The notes: generated by a model from the sequence alone, not told the origin. A DNA stretch of 64,000 nt from Oscillospiraceae bacterium (GCA_021770845.1 JAETQF010000010.1:23667-87666), one strand, 5' to 3'. Shown: positions 7,591-17,645, counted from the first letter of the stretch. Made by a program: numbers and translations.

Positions 7591-8708
7591 ACCGTTACTC
7601 CTTTACGAATGACCACCGGGTTGGACACAAGGCCCTTGAGCTGGGCGCCGTTGGTGACCGTCACCCACTTGTCCACCACCACGTTCTCCAGGCTGGCGCC
7701 CTCGCCCACCACGCTGCCCTGCATGATCACGCAGTTCTTCAGGGTGGCGCCCTTGCCGATCTTCACGCCCCGGGAGAACACGCAGTTCTCCGCCTTGCCC
7801 TCGATGATGCAGCCGTCGGCGATGACGCAGCTGCTGATCTCGCTCTCCACGCCGTAGTAGCAGGGCACCTCGTCGGTGACCCGGGTGAAGATGGGGCGGT
7901 CGCCCCGGAACAGCGGGGTGCCCACGGCGCTGTCGATGATGGACAGGCTGCTGTGGAAATACTCGTTCACGTTGCGGATGCGCAGCACCACGTCGTCCAC
8001 CTGGTAGAGGTTGATGGACAGGCGGCCCCGGTTGAACTCGTGCTGGATGAAGTCCCGGAGGAAGTCATAGATGCCCCGGGAGGTGTAGTCCCGGATGACG
8101 TTGATCAGCAGCTCCCGGGAGATGATCATGTGGCCCATGCTGGCGTAGTCGCCGGGCTTGGCGGTGCAGTCCAGGGCATAGGAGGTCACCCGATGGCCGG
8201 CGTCGGCCCGCATGACGGAGACGTAGTTCCCCTCAGAGGGCTCCTCCTCCAGGGTGGCCAGCATGGTGATGTCGCAGCCGCTGGCGATGTGGGCCTCCAG
8301 GGCGGGGCGGTAGTCGATGTTGCACACCACATAGGCGTCGGCCAGCAGCACGTAGGGAGTGGTGGTGATGGTCTCCAGGTAGTCCAGGGCGTTGCGCAGA
8401 TCGTCCAGCTTGCCCCGGTTGTTGGCGCCCACGTTCTCGGTGGCGAAGGGGGGCAGGAGCTGGAGGCCGCCGTTCTTCCGGTTCAGGTCGTACTGCTGGG
8501 CGTTGTTCAGGTGATCCATCAGGGAGTGGTAGTGCTGGGTGGCCAGCACGCCCACGTTGGTGATGCCGGAGTTGACCATGTTGGACAGCACGAAATCCAC
8601 CAGGCGGTAGCGCCCGCCGAAGGGGATAGCGGCCATATTGCGGTCATACGTAAAGGTGCCGAGCTCACCGGCGTACAGCTCGGAGAAAATAATACCAGTC
8701 ATGTTCAT
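7587..8708 (-). CDS. glgD: GlgD, regulatory subunit of ADP-glucose pyrophosphorylase
   Basis: 373 residues. GlgD is the non-catalytic partner that forms the ADP-glucose pyrophosphorylase complex with GlgC in Bacillota. It keeps the nucleotidyltransferase fold (IPFGGRYRLVDFVLSNMVNSG) and the C-terminal left-handed beta-helix (ENVVVDKWVTVTNGAQ), but lacks the GGxGxR pyrophosphorylase loop that GlgC has. The ATG at 8708 (MNMTGIIFS) has AAGGGGG 8-9 bases upstream and matches the usual GlgD N-terminus; an upstream start at 8729 would overlap glgC and lacks a ribosome site. Confidence 0.95.
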   Translation of the reverse strand: MNMTGIIFSELYAGELGTFTYDRNMAAIPFGGRYRLVDFVLSNMVNSGITNVGVLATQHYHSLMDHLNNAQQYDLNRKNGGLQLLPPFATENVGANNRGKLDDLRNALDYLETITTTPYVLLADAYVVCNIDYRPALEAHIASGCDITMLATLEEEPSEGNYVSVMRADAGHRVTSYALDCTAKPGDYASMGHMIISRELLINVIRDYTSRGIYDFLRDFIQHEFNRGRLSINLYQVDDVVLRIRNVNEYFHSSLSIIDSAVGTPLFRGDRPIFTRVTDEVPCYYGVESEISSCVIADGCIIEGKAENCVFSRGVKIGKGATLKNCVIMQGSVVGEGASLENVVVDKWVTVTNGAQLKGLVSNPVVIRKGVTV

Positions 8709-8721
8709 GGTGGACGCCCCC

Positions 8722-9912
8722 TTAAACAATTTCCTTGGGCCTGATGACGGATCCGGCGGGGAGGGTCTTTTTGTGGCCCACCACGGTGATGCCCCAGTCC
8801 TCGTTGGGGCAGTTCTCCGGCCGCTCGCCGATCTTCACGCCCTCCTCAATGACGCAGCCCTCGCCCACGATGGCGTAGCTGATGTTGGCGCCCTTGCGCA
8901 CCACGGTGTTGGGCATGACCACCGCGCCCACCACAATCGCGCCCTCCTCCACCTCGCAGCCGGTGTAGAGGACGGAGTGCTCCACGCTGCCCCGGATGAT
9001 GCAGCCCTCGGCCACAAAGGAGTTGGACACCTTGGCGCCGGGATCGATCCGGGTGGCGGGGGAGGCGTAGTTCCGGGCGTAGATGCGGAAGGTGGAGTCC
9101 CGCATATTGATGGGATCCGTGGGATCCAGCAGATCCATATTGGCGTCCCACAGGCTCTCCAGGGTGCCCACGTCCTTCCAGTAGCCCTCGAAGGCGTAGG
9201 CGAACATGGGCCGGCCGTCCCGCAGGAAGGCGGGGATGATGTTCTTGCCGAAGTCGTTCTCCGACTTGGGGTCGGCCTCGTCGTCGATGAGGTACTGCTT
9301 CAGGGCGGCCCAGGTGAAGATGTACACGCCCATGGAGGCCAGATTGCTCTTGGGCTTTTTGGGCTTCTCCTCGAAGTCGATGATGGCGTCGTTGTCATCG
9401 GTGCTCATGATGCCCATGCGGGTGGCCTCGTCCATGCTGACGGGCATGACGGCGATGGTGCACTCGGAGCCCTTCTCCTTGTGGAACTTCAGCATCTTGT
9501 TGTAGTCCATCTTGTAGATGTGATCGCCGGACAGGATCACCACGTACTCCGGGTTATAGCGATCCACGAACGGGATGTTCTGGTAGATGGCGTTGGCGGT
9601 GCCCTTGTACCAGGACTCGGTTTTGGACTGGGTGTAGGGCGGCAGGATGTGGGCTCCGCCCCAGTTCCGGTTCAGATCCCAGGGCTGGCCGTTGCCGATG
9701 TAGTCGTTCAGCTCCAGGGGCTGGTACTGGGTGAGCACGCCCACGGTGTCGATGCCGGAGTTGACGCAGTTGGACAGCGGAAAGTCGATGATGCGGTACT
9801 TGCCGCCGAAGGGCACCGCGGGCTTGGCGGTGTCCTGGGTCAGGCAGTACAGGCGGCTGCCCTGGCCTCCGGCCAGGAGCATGGCGATACATTCCTTTTT
9901 ACGCTCGAACAA
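8722..9912 (-). CDS. glgC: Glucose-1-phosphate adenylyltransferase, catalytic subunit
   Basis: 396 residues. Makes ADP-glucose and pyrophosphate from ATP and glucose 1-phosphate, the committed step of glycogen synthesis. [16 protein letters not shown] is the pyrophosphorylase loop, followed by [15 protein letters not shown] and a C-terminal left-handed beta-helix ([17 protein letters not shown]). Length is normal. It lies 20 bases after glgB and 13 bases before glgD. Confidence 0.97.
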   Translation of the reverse strand: MFERKKECIAMLLAGGQGSRLYCLTQDTAKPAVPFGGKYRIIDFPLSNCVNSGIDTVGVLTQYQPLELNDYIGNGQPWDLNRNWGGAHILPPYTQSKTESWYKGTANAIYQNIPFVDRYNPEYVVILSGDHIYKMDYNKMLKFHKEKGSECTIAVMPVSMDEATRMGIMSTDDNDAIIDFEEKPKKPKSNLASMGVYIFTWAALKQYLIDDEADPKSENDFGKNIIPAFLRDGRPMFAYAFEGYWKDVGTLESLWDANMDLLDPTDPINMRDSTFRIYARNYASPATRIDPGAKVSNSFVAEGCIIRGSVEHSVLYTGCEVEEGAIVVGAVVMPNTVVRKGANISYAIVGEGCVIEEGVKIGERPENCPNEDWGITVVGHKKTLPAGSVIRPKEIV

Positions 9913-9932
9913 GTTGATCTCCCCCTCAAGAA

Positions 9933-12032
9933 TTACTTGGATTCCGGCTTGGCTTTTTTCGCGGCGGGCTTGCGGGTCTTGGGCTTGGCCTCCCCGGCCT
10001 CCGCCTTGGGCTTGGGGCCCGGCTTCTTCCGGGGCTTGGGCGCCTCCTCCGCCTGGACGGCGGCGGTCTCTGGGGCCGCGTCCCTGCGGGGCTTCCCGGC
10101 CGGGGCGGCCTTCTCCCCGGGCTCCTCCCCCCTGGCGTTCCGGAGCACGTGCCGCTCGTAGATCACCGTGGACAGGGCGGGCAGGGTGAGGGACACGGAG
10201 TAGGGCAGGCCGTGCAGTTCCTTCTTCTTTGCCTTGGCTGGGACAAGCTCCGTGCCCGCTCCGCCGTATTTCGCGTCGTCGCTGGACAGCACGGGGACAT
10301 AGGAGCCGGACTTGGGCACGCCGATCTCATAGCCGGTGCGCTCCACGGGGCAGAAGTTGCACACCACAATGACCTCCTTGCCCTTCTCGTCGATGCGGCG
10401 GAAGGAGATCACGCTCTGGGCGTTGTCGTCGCAGGCAATCCACTGGAAGCCCTGCCAGTCGGTGTCGTTGCTCCACAGGGCGGGGTGATCCAGATAGTAG
10501 TGGTTCAGATCCTTCACATAGGTCTGGAGCTGGTGGTGCTTGTCGAACTCCAGCAGCATCCAGTCCAGCTGCTTCTTCTCGTCCCACTCGATGAACTGGC
10601 CGAACTCGCCGCCCATGAACAGCAGCTTCTTGCCCGGGTGGGTCATCATGTAGCCGAAGAAGGCCCGCAGCCCCTGGAACTTGTCCGCGTAGTCGCCGGG
10701 CATCTTGTTGATCAGCGAGCACTTGCCGTGCACCACCTCGTCGTGGGACAGGGGCAGGACGAAGTTCTCCGAGAAGGCGTAGGTCAGGGAGAAGGTGATG
10801 TTGTTGTGCTTGCCCTTGCGGAACAGGGGATCGGTGGACATATAGTCGATCATATCGTGCATCCAGCCCATGTTCCACTTGAAGTTGAAGCCCAGGCCGT
10901 TGAATTCCTCCTTGGGCTTGGTGACGTTGGCGTAGGCGGTGGACTCCTCCGCCACCATAATGGCGTGGGGGTCGCAGGCGAAGGCGGCGGCGTTCATGTC
11001 CTGGAGGAAGGCCACCGCGTCCAGGTTGATGTTGGTGCCGTACTGGTTGGGCCGCCACTCGCCGCCCTGGCGGCCGTAGTCCAGGTAGAGCATGGAGGCC
11101 ACCGCGTCCACCCGGATGCCGTCCACATGGAACTTCTCCAGCCAGTACACCACGTTGGAGATCAGGAAGGAGCGCACCTCGTTGCGCCCGTAGTCAAAGA
11201 TGCGGGTGCCCCAGTCCGGGTGATCCCGGCGCAGGGGGTCGGCGGGCTCGTAGCAGTAGCCGCCGTCAAACTCGAACAGGCCGCACTCGTCCCGGGGGAA
11301 GTGGGCGCCCACCCAGTCGATGATGACGCCGATGCCCCCCTCGTGGCACAGATCCACGAACTTCATGAAGTCGTGGGGGGTGCCGTACCGGGAGGTGGGG
11401 GCGTAATAGCCGGTGACCTGATAGCCCCAGGAGGGGTCGTAGGGGTACTCGCTGATGGGGAGCAGCTCCACGTGGGTGTAGCCCATCTCCTTCAGGTAGG
11501 GCACCAGCTGCCTGGCACAGTCCACATAGGACAGGAAGTTTCCGTCCTCGTGCCGCCGCCAGGAGCCCAGGTGCATCTCATAGATGTTCACCGGGCTTTT
11601 CAGCACCTCCCGGCGGGCCCGGCCGCGGCGGTAGGCCTCGTCCGTCCACTGGAAGCCGTCCAGGTCGAACACCTTGCTGGCGTTGTCGGGCCGGGTGGCG
11701 GAGTGGGTGGCGTAGGGGTCGGCCCGGAACACGAAGGAGCCGTCGGGCCGCTCGATGTAGAATTTGTACTCGTCGTAGGTCTGGATACCGGGGATAAACC
11801 GCTCCCAGATGCCGGCGTCAATGCGCTCCATGGCGGGGGCCCCGGTGTCCCAGCCATTGAAGCTGCCCAGCACCCGCACGCTTTTGGCATGGGGGGCCCA
11901 TACCCGGAAGACATAGCCCTCCTGTCCGTCCACCGTCTGTCTGTGGCAGCCCAGGAACCGGTAGGCGTCCCGGCTGGTGCCGCCGCTGAAGCGGGCGATG
12001 GCGTCGCTGAGTTGATCTGTTTTCTTCGACAT
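9933..12032 (-). CDS. glgB: 1,4-alpha-glucan branching enzyme with a basic tail
   Basis: 699 residues, CBM48 plus GH13. Cuts alpha-1,4 chains and reattaches them as alpha-1,6 branches. The CBM48 domain spans about residues 25-115 ([20 protein letters not shown]). The GH13 catalytic residues are visible as Asp309 (GIRVDAVAS), Glu362 (AEESTAY) and Asp431 (LSHDEVVH). The enzyme should end near residue 625; a further 70 or so residues form a Lys/Ala/Pro-rich tail ([23 protein letters not shown]) resembling histone H1, unusual for GlgB. GGAGG lies 8-9 nt before the ATG. First gene of the glg operon, with a consensus promoter upstream. Confidence 0.96.
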   Translation of the reverse strand: MSKKTDQLSDAIARFSGGTSRDAYRFLGCHRQTVDGQEGYVFRVWAPHAKSVRVLGSFNGWDTGAPAMERIDAGIWERFIPGIQTYDEYKFYIERPDGSFVFRADPYATHSATRPDNASKVFDLDGFQWTDEAYRRGRARREVLKSPVNIYEMHLGSWRRHEDGNFLSYVDCARQLVPYLKEMGYTHVELLPISEYPYDPSWGYQVTGYYAPTSRYGTPHDFMKFVDLCHEGGIGVIIDWVGAHFPRDECGLFEFDGGYCYEPADPLRRDHPDWGTRIFDYGRNEVRSFLISNVVYWLEKFHVDGIRVDAVASMLYLDYGRQGGEWRPNQYGTNINLDAVAFLQDMNAAAFACDPHAIMVAEESTAYANVTKPKEEFNGLGFNFKWNMGWMHDMIDYMSTDPLFRKGKHNNITFSLTYAFSENFVLPLSHDEVVHGKCSLINKMPGDYADKFQGLRAFFGYMMTHPGKKLLFMGGEFGQFIEWDEKKQLDWMLLEFDKHHQLQTYVKDLNHYYLDHPALWSNDTDWQGFQWIACDDNAQSVISFRRIDEKGKEVIVVCNFCPVERTGYEIGVPKSGSYVPVLSSDDAKYGGAGTELVPAKAKKKELHGLPYSVSLTLPALSTVIYERHVLRNARGEEPGEKAAPAGKPRRDAAPETAAVQAEEAPKPRKKPGPKPKAEAGEAKPKTRKPAAKKAKPESK

Positions 12033-12115
12033 ATCGTGCCTCCAAACCTCCGCCGATTCGGGGCGGAACCGTGTAAATAATCCCGCACATCCTTGGACGT
12101 GCTATGATGCATTAC

Positions 12116-12144
12116 ATTATAACGTGCCTGGGACATAAAGTCAA
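12116..12144 (-). promoter_or_regulatory. Consensus promoter of the glgBCDA operon
   Basis: On the minus strand TTGACT, a 17-base spacer and TATAAT, about 85 bases before the glgB ATG. Near-perfect sigma-A match. The 305-base gap between glgB and the MATE gene holds this and the divergent promoter at 12243-12271, and no gene. Confidence 0.85.
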
Positions 12145-12242
12145 GGTGCACAAAAAGCAAAAGGAAAAACCCGCCGAATATGTCATTGTATGCGAAATGC
12201 GGGGGAAAGGTTTTGAAAACCCCGAAAAAACGCCGGTTGGAC

Positions 12243-12271
12243 TTGCCAATTCCGGGATGCGGGCGTATAAT
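12243..12271 (+). promoter_or_regulatory. Promoter of the MATE transporter gene
   Basis: TTGCCA, a 17-base spacer and TATAAT on the plus strand, 67 bases before the MATE start codon, diverging from the glg promoter. Confidence 0.75.
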
Positions 12272-12338
12272 AGCCCCCGCGCCGCCGGATCCGGCGGCCG
12301 CCATCTGAAACTTTTTCGCGGGGAGGAGGCTGAGCACC

Positions 12339-13673
12339 ATGCTGTTTACCCGCCGCCAGGTCCTGTCCCTGCTGCTTCCCCTGATGCTGGAACAGCTCCT
12401 CTCCGGGCTCATGGGCATCGCGGACACCATGATGGTCACCACCGTGGGGGAGACCGCCATCTCCGCGGTGTCCCTGGTGGACGCGGTCAACGTGCTGATG
12501 CTCAATCTGCTCAGCGCCCTGGCCGCGGGGGGCGTCATCGTGTGCTCCCAGTACCTGGGCCGGGGGGAGGCCCCCAAGGCCGCCAACGCCGCCCGGCAGG
12601 TGCTGCTGGTGTCCCTGGGGCTGAGCCTCGCGGCCATGGGGGTGTGCCTGCTCCTGCGCCGAGCGCTGCTGGCCCTGATCTTCGGCGCGGTGGAGCCCGC
12701 CGTGATGGAGCAGGCGCTGGACTATTTCTTCCTCACCGCCCTGTCCTACCCCTTCCTGGCCGCCCAGCAGACGGCGGCGGCGGTGTTCCGGGCGGAGGGC
12801 CGCTCCGCGCCCCCCATGGCGGTGGCGGCGGTGGCCAACGCCGTCAACATCGCGGGCAACGCGGTGCTGATCTTCGTGTTCCACCAGGGGGTGGCGGGCG
12901 CCGCCCTGGCCACCCTGTTCTCCCGGGCCCTCAGCGCGGTGGTGCTCCTGGCCCTGCTGCGCAGTCCCAAGCTCACCGTGTCCATCCGGGACTACCGCAA
13001 AATCCGCCCCGACCGGGCGGTCATCGGCACGGTGCTGCGGGTGGGGGTGCCCACCGGGGTGGAGAATGCCATGTTCCAGCTGGGCAAGCTGATGGTGCAG
13101 TCCACGGTGGCCACCTTCTCCACCGCCGCCATCGCCGCCCACGCCATGGCCCAGACCCTGGACATGGTGCAGAGTATGCCCAGCCTGGCCATCGGCCTGG
13201 GCCTGCTGACGGTGGTGGGCCAGTGCATGGGCGCGGGCCGCGTGGACGAGGCCCGGACGTATATCAAACGGTTCTGCCTGCTGTCCGAGGGGGCCATGCT
13301 GGTGATGAGCGCCCTGGTGGTGGCCTTCACCCCGCTGGTCACCCGGATCTCCCAGATGTCGCCGGAGAGCGCCGAGCTGACCTTCCGCCTGCTGCTCCTG
13401 ATCAGCGCGGGCAAGCTGACGCTCTGGGTGCTGGCCTTCACCCTGCCCCAGGGGATGCGGGCGGCGGGGGACGTGCGGTTCGCCGCGGTTGTGTCCGCCG
13501 CGTCCATGTGGATCTTCCGGGTGGGGCTGTGCCTGCTGCTGTGCCGGGGCTTCGGCGTGGGGCTGTACGGCGTGTGGATCGCCTGGCTGGTGGACTGGCT
13601 GTTCCGCGGGGCGGTGTACGTGCTGCGGTTCCGCCGCGGGAAATGGACGGGCTTCCGGGTTCTGGCCCGTTAG
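12339..13673 (+). CDS. MATE-family efflux transporter
   Basis: 444 residues, predicted 12 membrane helices in two six-helix halves. MATE proteins export drugs or metabolites in exchange for Na+ or H+. The N-terminal LLLPLMLEQLLSGLMGIADT and the MMVTTVGETAISAVSLV segment that follows are typical of the clostridial DinF/NorM-like branch, and the second half repeats the motif around PTGVENAMFQLGKLMVQS. GGAGG lies about 10 nt before the ATG. Substrate cannot be told from sequence. Transcribed divergently from the glycogen operon, with no obvious functional link. Confidence 0.92.
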   Translation: MLFTRRQVLSLLLPLMLEQLLSGLMGIADTMMVTTVGETAISAVSLVDAVNVLMLNLLSALAAGGVIVCSQYLGRGEAPKAANAARQVLLVSLGLSLAAMGVCLLLRRALLALIFGAVEPAVMEQALDYFFLTALSYPFLAAQQTAAAVFRAEGRSAPPMAVAAVANAVNIAGNAVLIFVFHQGVAGAALATLFSRALSAVVLLALLRSPKLTVSIRDYRKIRPDRAVIGTVLRVGVPTGVENAMFQLGKLMVQSTVATFSTAAIAAHAMAQTLDMVQSMPSLAIGLGLLTVVGQCMGAGRVDEARTYIKRFCLLSEGAMLVMSALVVAFTPLVTRISQMSPESAELTFRLLLLISAGKLTLWVLAFTLPQGMRAAGDVRFAAVVSAASMWIFRVGLCLLLCRGFGVGLYGVWIAWLVDWLFRGAVYVLRFRRGKWTGFRVLAR

Positions 13674-13711
13674 GGAAAAAACGGCGGCTGTGCCAGTTTT
13701 GCTTCCAGGGG

Positions 13712-13740
13712 TTGAAAACCGGCGGGAAGTGTGCTATATT
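13712..13740 (+). promoter_or_regulatory. Promoter of yebC
   Basis: TTGAAA, a 17-base spacer and TATATT on the plus strand, 72 bases before the yebC ATG. Confidence 0.65.
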
Positions 13741-13812
13741 GTTGGGTGAATTTTCTGCCCGACCGGGTTCAGAACCTGTTCACAACCTCACAATGAAGGG
13801 AACGATACCACC

Positions 13813-14538
13813 ATGTCAGGTCATTCCAAGTGGCATAACATCCAGAAAACCAAGGGCGCGGCGGACGCCAAGCGCTCCGCGGCGTTCACCAAGATCGCCC
13901 GGGAGATCATCGTGGCCGTCAAGACCGGCGGCTCCGGCGACCCGGCCAACAACTCCCGGCTGGCCACCGTCATCGCCAAGGCCCGGGCGGCCAATATGCC
14001 CAACGACAACATCAAGCGCACCATTGAGAAGGCCGTGGGCTCCGGCAACGCCAACGACTACGAGTCCATCACCTACGAGGGGTACGGCCCCGGCGGGGTG
14101 GCGGTCATCGTGGAGACCCTCACCGACAACCGCAACCGCACCGCCTCCGAGGTGCGCCACTACTTCGACAAGTTCGGCGGCAACCTGGGCGCCACCGGCT
14201 GCGTGTCCTGGTCGTTTGATCAGAAGGGCGTGCTGGTCATTGAGCGGGAGGATCTGGACGAGGAGACCGCCATGATGGACGCCCTGGACTGCGGCGCCGC
14301 CGACTTCGAGGCGGACGAGGACTGCTTCACCGTCTACACCACCCCGGACGACTTCGGCGCGGTGCTGGCCGCCATGGAGGAGAAGGGCTACGCCTTCGCC
14401 TCCGCCAAGGTGGAGATGGTGCCCCAGAACTACGTCACCCTGTCCGACGAGGCCGACATCAAGAACATGGAGAAGCTCATCGACATGATGGAGGACAACG
14501 ACGACGTGCAGAACGTCTGGCACAACTGGGACGAGTAA
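13813..14538 (+). CDS. yebC: YebC/PmpR family protein
   Basis: 241 residues, the usual length. The N-terminal GHSKWHNIQKTKGAADAKR motif is diagnostic, followed by PNDNIKRTIEKA and YEGYGPGGVAVIVE. Members are DNA-binding regulators in some bacteria and, in others, ribosome-associated factors easing translation of proline runs. Which applies here cannot be read from the sequence. Stands alone with its own promoter and a shared terminator against proC. Confidence 0.95.
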   Translation: MSGHSKWHNIQKTKGAADAKRSAAFTKIAREIIVAVKTGGSGDPANNSRLATVIAKARAANMPNDNIKRTIEKAVGSGNANDYESITYEGYGPGGVAVIVETLTDNRNRTASEVRHYFDKFGGNLGATGCVSWSFDQKGVLVIEREDLDEETAMMDALDCGAADFEADEDCFTVYTTPDDFGAVLAAMEEKGYAFASAKVEMVPQNYVTLSDEADIKNMEKLIDMMEDNDDVQNVWHNWDE

Positions 14539-14580
14539 AAAAACAATCCCCCCTGCCCGCAGGCAGGGGGGATTGTTTTT
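14539..14580. terminator. Bidirectional terminator between yebC and proC
   Basis: AAAACAATCCCCCCTGCC and its complement form an 18-bp stem with a CGCA loop, flanked by A and T runs. It starts right after the yebC stop and ends at the proC stop, serving both convergent genes. Confidence 0.92.
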
Positions 14581-15404
14581 TATTTGCCCAGTTCTGCGCT
14601 TCTCCGCCAGGAGGCCAGCACGGCGTCCATAGCGGCGGCCCGCAGCCCGTGGCGCTCCAGCTCCGCCACCCCGGCGATGGTGGAGCCCCCGGGGGAGCAC
14701 ACCTCGTCCTTGAGCTGGCCGGGGTGCTTCCCGCTCTCCAGCACCATGGCCGCCGCCCCCAGCACCATCCGGGCGGCGTACTCCACGGCCTGCTTTCGGG
14801 GCAGGCCGGCCATCACCCCGCCGTCCGCCAGTCCCTCGATATAGGGGTAGACAAAGGCGGGGCCGCACCCGGCAATGGCGGCAAACTGATCCATCAGCCC
14901 CTCGGGGATGCGCTCCACCGTCCCGGAGGCGGACAGGATCTCCTCCACCCCCCGGACGCACTCCTCCCCCACCGCCTCCCCGGCGCACAGGGCCGTCATG
15001 CCCTTGCCCACGGCCACGCAGGTGTTGGGCATGATGCGCACGATGGGCACATAGTACCCCGCACCCGCCAGATGGGGCCGCAGATCCTTGATGGTCAGCC
15101 CCGCCGCCATGGACACCGCCACCTTGTCCTCTCCCACCCGGTGCCGATCCCGGAGCTGGGGGCCAAGCTCCTCCAGCAGGGACGGCATCCCGTTGGGCTT
15201 CACGCCGAGAAAGAGGTACTCCGCCGCCCAGGCCGCGTCGGCGGCGCTGTCCACCACCTCGCAGCCCAGCTCCAACCCCAGGGCCTGGGCTTTCTCCGGC
15301 GTGCGGTTGAACAGCACCACCTGATCCGGGCCCACCGCCCGGCAGGCCGCCCGGGCCAGTGCCCTGCCCATATTTCCAACTCCGATAAAGGCCGCCTTTT
15401 TCAT
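14580..15404 (-). CDS. proC: Pyrroline-5-carboxylate reductase
   Basis: 274 residues. Reduces 1-pyrroline-5-carboxylate to proline with NAD(P)H. The Rossmann motif FIGVGNMGRALARAA is at the N-terminus and the family signature LKDEVCSPGGSTIAGV near the C-terminus. The ATG at 15404 is preferred to the preceding TTG codon; GAGGG lies 8 bases upstream. It begins 24 bases after leuA on the same strand, so it probably shares the T-box-controlled transcript. Confidence 0.96.
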   Translation of the reverse strand: MKKAAFIGVGNMGRALARAACRAVGPDQVVLFNRTPEKAQALGLELGCEVVDSAADAAWAAEYLFLGVKPNGMPSLLEELGPQLRDRHRVGEDKVAVSMAAGLTIKDLRPHLAGAGYYVPIVRIMPNTCVAVGKGMTALCAGEAVGEECVRGVEEILSASGTVERIPEGLMDQFAAIAGCGPAFVYPYIEGLADGGVMAGLPRKQAVEYAARMVLGAAAMVLESGKHPGQLKDEVCSPGGSTIAGVAELERHGLRAAAMDAVLASWRRSAELGK

Positions 15405-15428
15405 CAAAGAGCCCTCGCTTTCTAAAAT

Positions 15429-17129
15429 TTATCCGCCCAGCAGGGAACGGTTGATGGCGCACAAAATCGCCCGCAGGGACGCCCGGTTGATGTTGTGGCT
15501 CTTGCCCACGCCGAACACGTCCCGGCCGTCCGGGGCCTTCAGGTGGATGTAGCACACCGCCTGGGTGTCCGAGCCGGAGGAGATGGCGTGCTCCTTGTAG
15601 TCCACGAACTGGTAGCCCTCGATGTGCCCCTCGGGGAGGTCGTGGAGGGCGTTGAAGAAGGCGTCGATGGGGCCGTTGCCCTGGCCGTAGGCCTCCATGG
15701 TGTGCCCCTTGTACCCCACCTGGCCCACAAAGGCCACCCGGCTGGCGTCCCCGTGGCGGGCGTCCTCCCGGAAGGAGTGGCGCTCCAGCTGGTAGGTCTT
15801 GGGGACGGACAGGTATTCCTGGTCGAACAGCTGGAAAATCTGCTCCGGCTTCAGCTCCTTGCCCACCCGGTCGGACTCCTTCTGGACGACGGCGCCGAAC
15901 TCGGCGTGCATGGCGCGGGGCAAATCGTAGCCGAAGTTCTGCATCATGACGAAGGCCGCCCCGCCCTTCCCCGACTGGGAGTTGATGCGGATGATGGGCT
16001 CGTACTGCCGCCCCACGTCGGCGGGGTCGATGGGCAGGTAGGGCACCTCCCACCGATCGGTGCCGCTCTCGTTCATATAGTGGATGCCCTTGTTGATGGC
16101 GTCCTGGTGGCTGCCGGAGAAGGCGGTGAACACCAGCTCCCCGGCGTAGGGCTGCCGCTCCCCCACCTTCATCTTGGTGCACCGCTCATACATCTCCCGC
16201 ACCTTGTTGATGTCGTGGAAGTCCAGCTTGGGATCCACGCCCTGGGTGTACAGATTCATGGCCAGGGTCACCATGTCCACGTTGCCGGTGCGCTCGCCGT
16301 TGCCGAACAGGGTGGCCTCCACCCGCTCGGCCCCCGCCAGCAGGCCCAGCTCGGTGGTGGCCACGCCGGTGCCCCGGTCGTTGTGGGGGTGGAGGGAGAT
16401 GATGGCCCGCTCCCGCCCGGGCAGCTTCCGGATGAAGTACTCCAGCATATCCGCCAGCTGGTTGGGCATACAGTTCTCCACCGTGGTGGGCAGGTTGAGG
16501 ATCACCTTGTTGTCCGCCGTGGCGTGGAGGTGATCCAGCACCGCCCCGCAGATGTCCACGGCGTAGTCCATCTCGGTGCCCATAAACGATTCCGGGGAGT
16601 ATTGGAAGCGCAGGTTTGTCCCCTGGGCAATCACTGGCTGGGCCATCTCATAGATCAGATCCGCCGCATCGGTGGCGATCTGTGTAATCCCGTCCGTGTC
16701 CATGTGGAACACCACCTTCCGCTGGAGGGTAGAGGTGGAGTTGTAGAAGTGCAGAATCACGTTCTTGGCGCCCTGGATGGCCTCGAAGGTCTTGCGGATC
16801 AGGTGCTCCCGGGCCTGCACCAGCACCTGGATGGTCACGTCGTCGGGGATGTGGCCCCCCTCGATGAGCTCCCGGCAGATCTCGTATTCCGTCTCGGAGG
16901 CGGAGGGGAAGCCGATCTCGATCTCCTTCACGCCGATGTCCACCAGGGTGTGGAAGTACTCCAGCTTTTCCTCCAAATTCATGGGGTCGATGAGGGCCTG
17001 GTTGCCGTCCCGCAGATCCACCGAGCACCACACCGGGGCCTGGGTGATGGTCTTGTCCGGCCAGGTGCGGTTTTCGATGGGCTGGGGGGTGAAGGGGATG
17101 TACTTCTGGTATCCGGGCTTCAGGTTCAT
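15429..17129 (-). CDS. leuA: 2-isopropylmalate synthase (long type)
   Basis: 566 residues. Condenses acetyl-CoA with 2-oxoisovalerate, the first committed step to leucine. The N-terminal TIM barrel carries SVDLRDGNQALIDPM (metal and substrate loop), EIGFPSASETE and HPHNDRGTGVATTELGL (metal-binding histidines). A C-terminal LeuA dimer/regulatory domain (about residues 430-566, SGSDTQAVCYIHLKAPDGRD) is where leucine feedback binds. The start at 17129 has AGGAGG 8 bases upstream; the longer open frame reads back into the T-box leader. The other leu genes are not in the window. Confidence 0.95.
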   Translation of the reverse strand: MNLKPGYQKYIPFTPQPIENRTWPDKTITQAPVWCSVDLRDGNQALIDPMNLEEKLEYFHTLVDIGVKEIEIGFPSASETEYEICRELIEGGHIPDDVTIQVLVQAREHLIRKTFEAIQGAKNVILHFYNSTSTLQRKVVFHMDTDGITQIATDAADLIYEMAQPVIAQGTNLRFQYSPESFMGTEMDYAVDICGAVLDHLHATADNKVILNLPTTVENCMPNQLADMLEYFIRKLPGRERAIISLHPHNDRGTGVATTELGLLAGAERVEATLFGNGERTGNVDMVTLAMNLYTQGVDPKLDFHDINKVREMYERCTKMKVGERQPYAGELVFTAFSGSHQDAINKGIHYMNESGTDRWEVPYLPIDPADVGRQYEPIIRINSQSGKGGAAFVMMQNFGYDLPRAMHAEFGAVVQKESDRVGKELKPEQIFQLFDQEYLSVPKTYQLERHSFREDARHGDASRVAFVGQVGYKGHTMEAYGQGNGPIDAFFNALHDLPEGHIEGYQFVDYKEHAISSGSDTQAVCYIHLKAPDGRDVFGVGKSHNINRASLRAILCAINRSLLGG

Positions 17130-17162
17130 GGGGTTTTCCTCCTTTTGGATATGCGGGGGATC

Positions 17163-17460
17163 ACAAAACGCCCCCGACGGTTTGTCAGGGGCGAAATAAG
17201 CCTGCCGCGCCTGTCCGCGCAGCGCCTTTTGATTCCGCGGTACCACCCTAATTCCGCGCACGGTCGCCCGATGCGCGCTCCTGGCCTCCAGCAAGGCCGC
17301 GATCTGTAACGGGATCACCCGTCCAATCCTACTTGCGGGTTCAGATTGGCGGCTCCGGGGCCAGTATCCACGCGGCTTCCCCCGCCGGCTCCCACCAGCC
17401 GCCGGCTCTCTGAGGGGGGACGGGCCGCGTCCTTCTTCCCATCCACGCCTTTTGCTTAAA
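17163..17460 (-). promoter_or_regulatory. T-box leader of leuA
   Basis: The minus strand holds the T-box core GGGTGGTACCGCGG (17235-17248), which pairs with the uncharged tRNA end in the antiterminator. It is followed by an intrinsic terminator at 17169-17193 (CGCCCC..GGGGGCG, then TTTT). Upstream lie GC-rich stem I arms with an AGAGAG element and a likely stem III. Uncharged tRNA-Leu should allow read-through into leuA and perhaps proC. The specifier codon was not fixed with confidence; a CTG near 17366 is a candidate. Confidence 0.88.
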
Positions 17461-17464
17461 GGTT

Positions 17465-17494
17465 ATTATACCGTGGGGGCGCGGCCCTTGTCAA
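17465..17494 (-). promoter_or_regulatory. Promoter of the leuA T-box leader
   Basis: A perfect TTGACA, an 18-base spacer and a perfect TATAAT on the minus strand, just upstream of the leader. Confidence 0.88.
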
Positions 17495-17534
17495 GGGGTA
17501 TTTCCCCCGCCGCCGGTGAACTTCCCCGGGGGTA

Positions 17535-17563
17535 TTGAAACTTTCCCCTTTTTATGGTATAGT
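17535..17563 (+). promoter_or_regulatory. Promoter of the GtrA-type operon
   Basis: TTGAAA, a 17-base spacer and TATAGT on the plus strand, 83 bases before the gtrA-like ATG and divergent from the leuA promoter. Confidence 0.7.
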
Positions 17564-17645
17564 TACCCCGTTCGGGCTTCAGGCTCTTTTGTACATCCCG
17601 GGGCCGCCCCGCGGCTCAACCCGGAAACACAACCGGAGGATACCC

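Noticed and set aside
17130..17318. A 63-residue N-terminal extension of leuA
   Set aside because: It reads through the T-box core and the terminator, does not look like LeuA, and the AGGAGG site belongs to the ATG at 17129.
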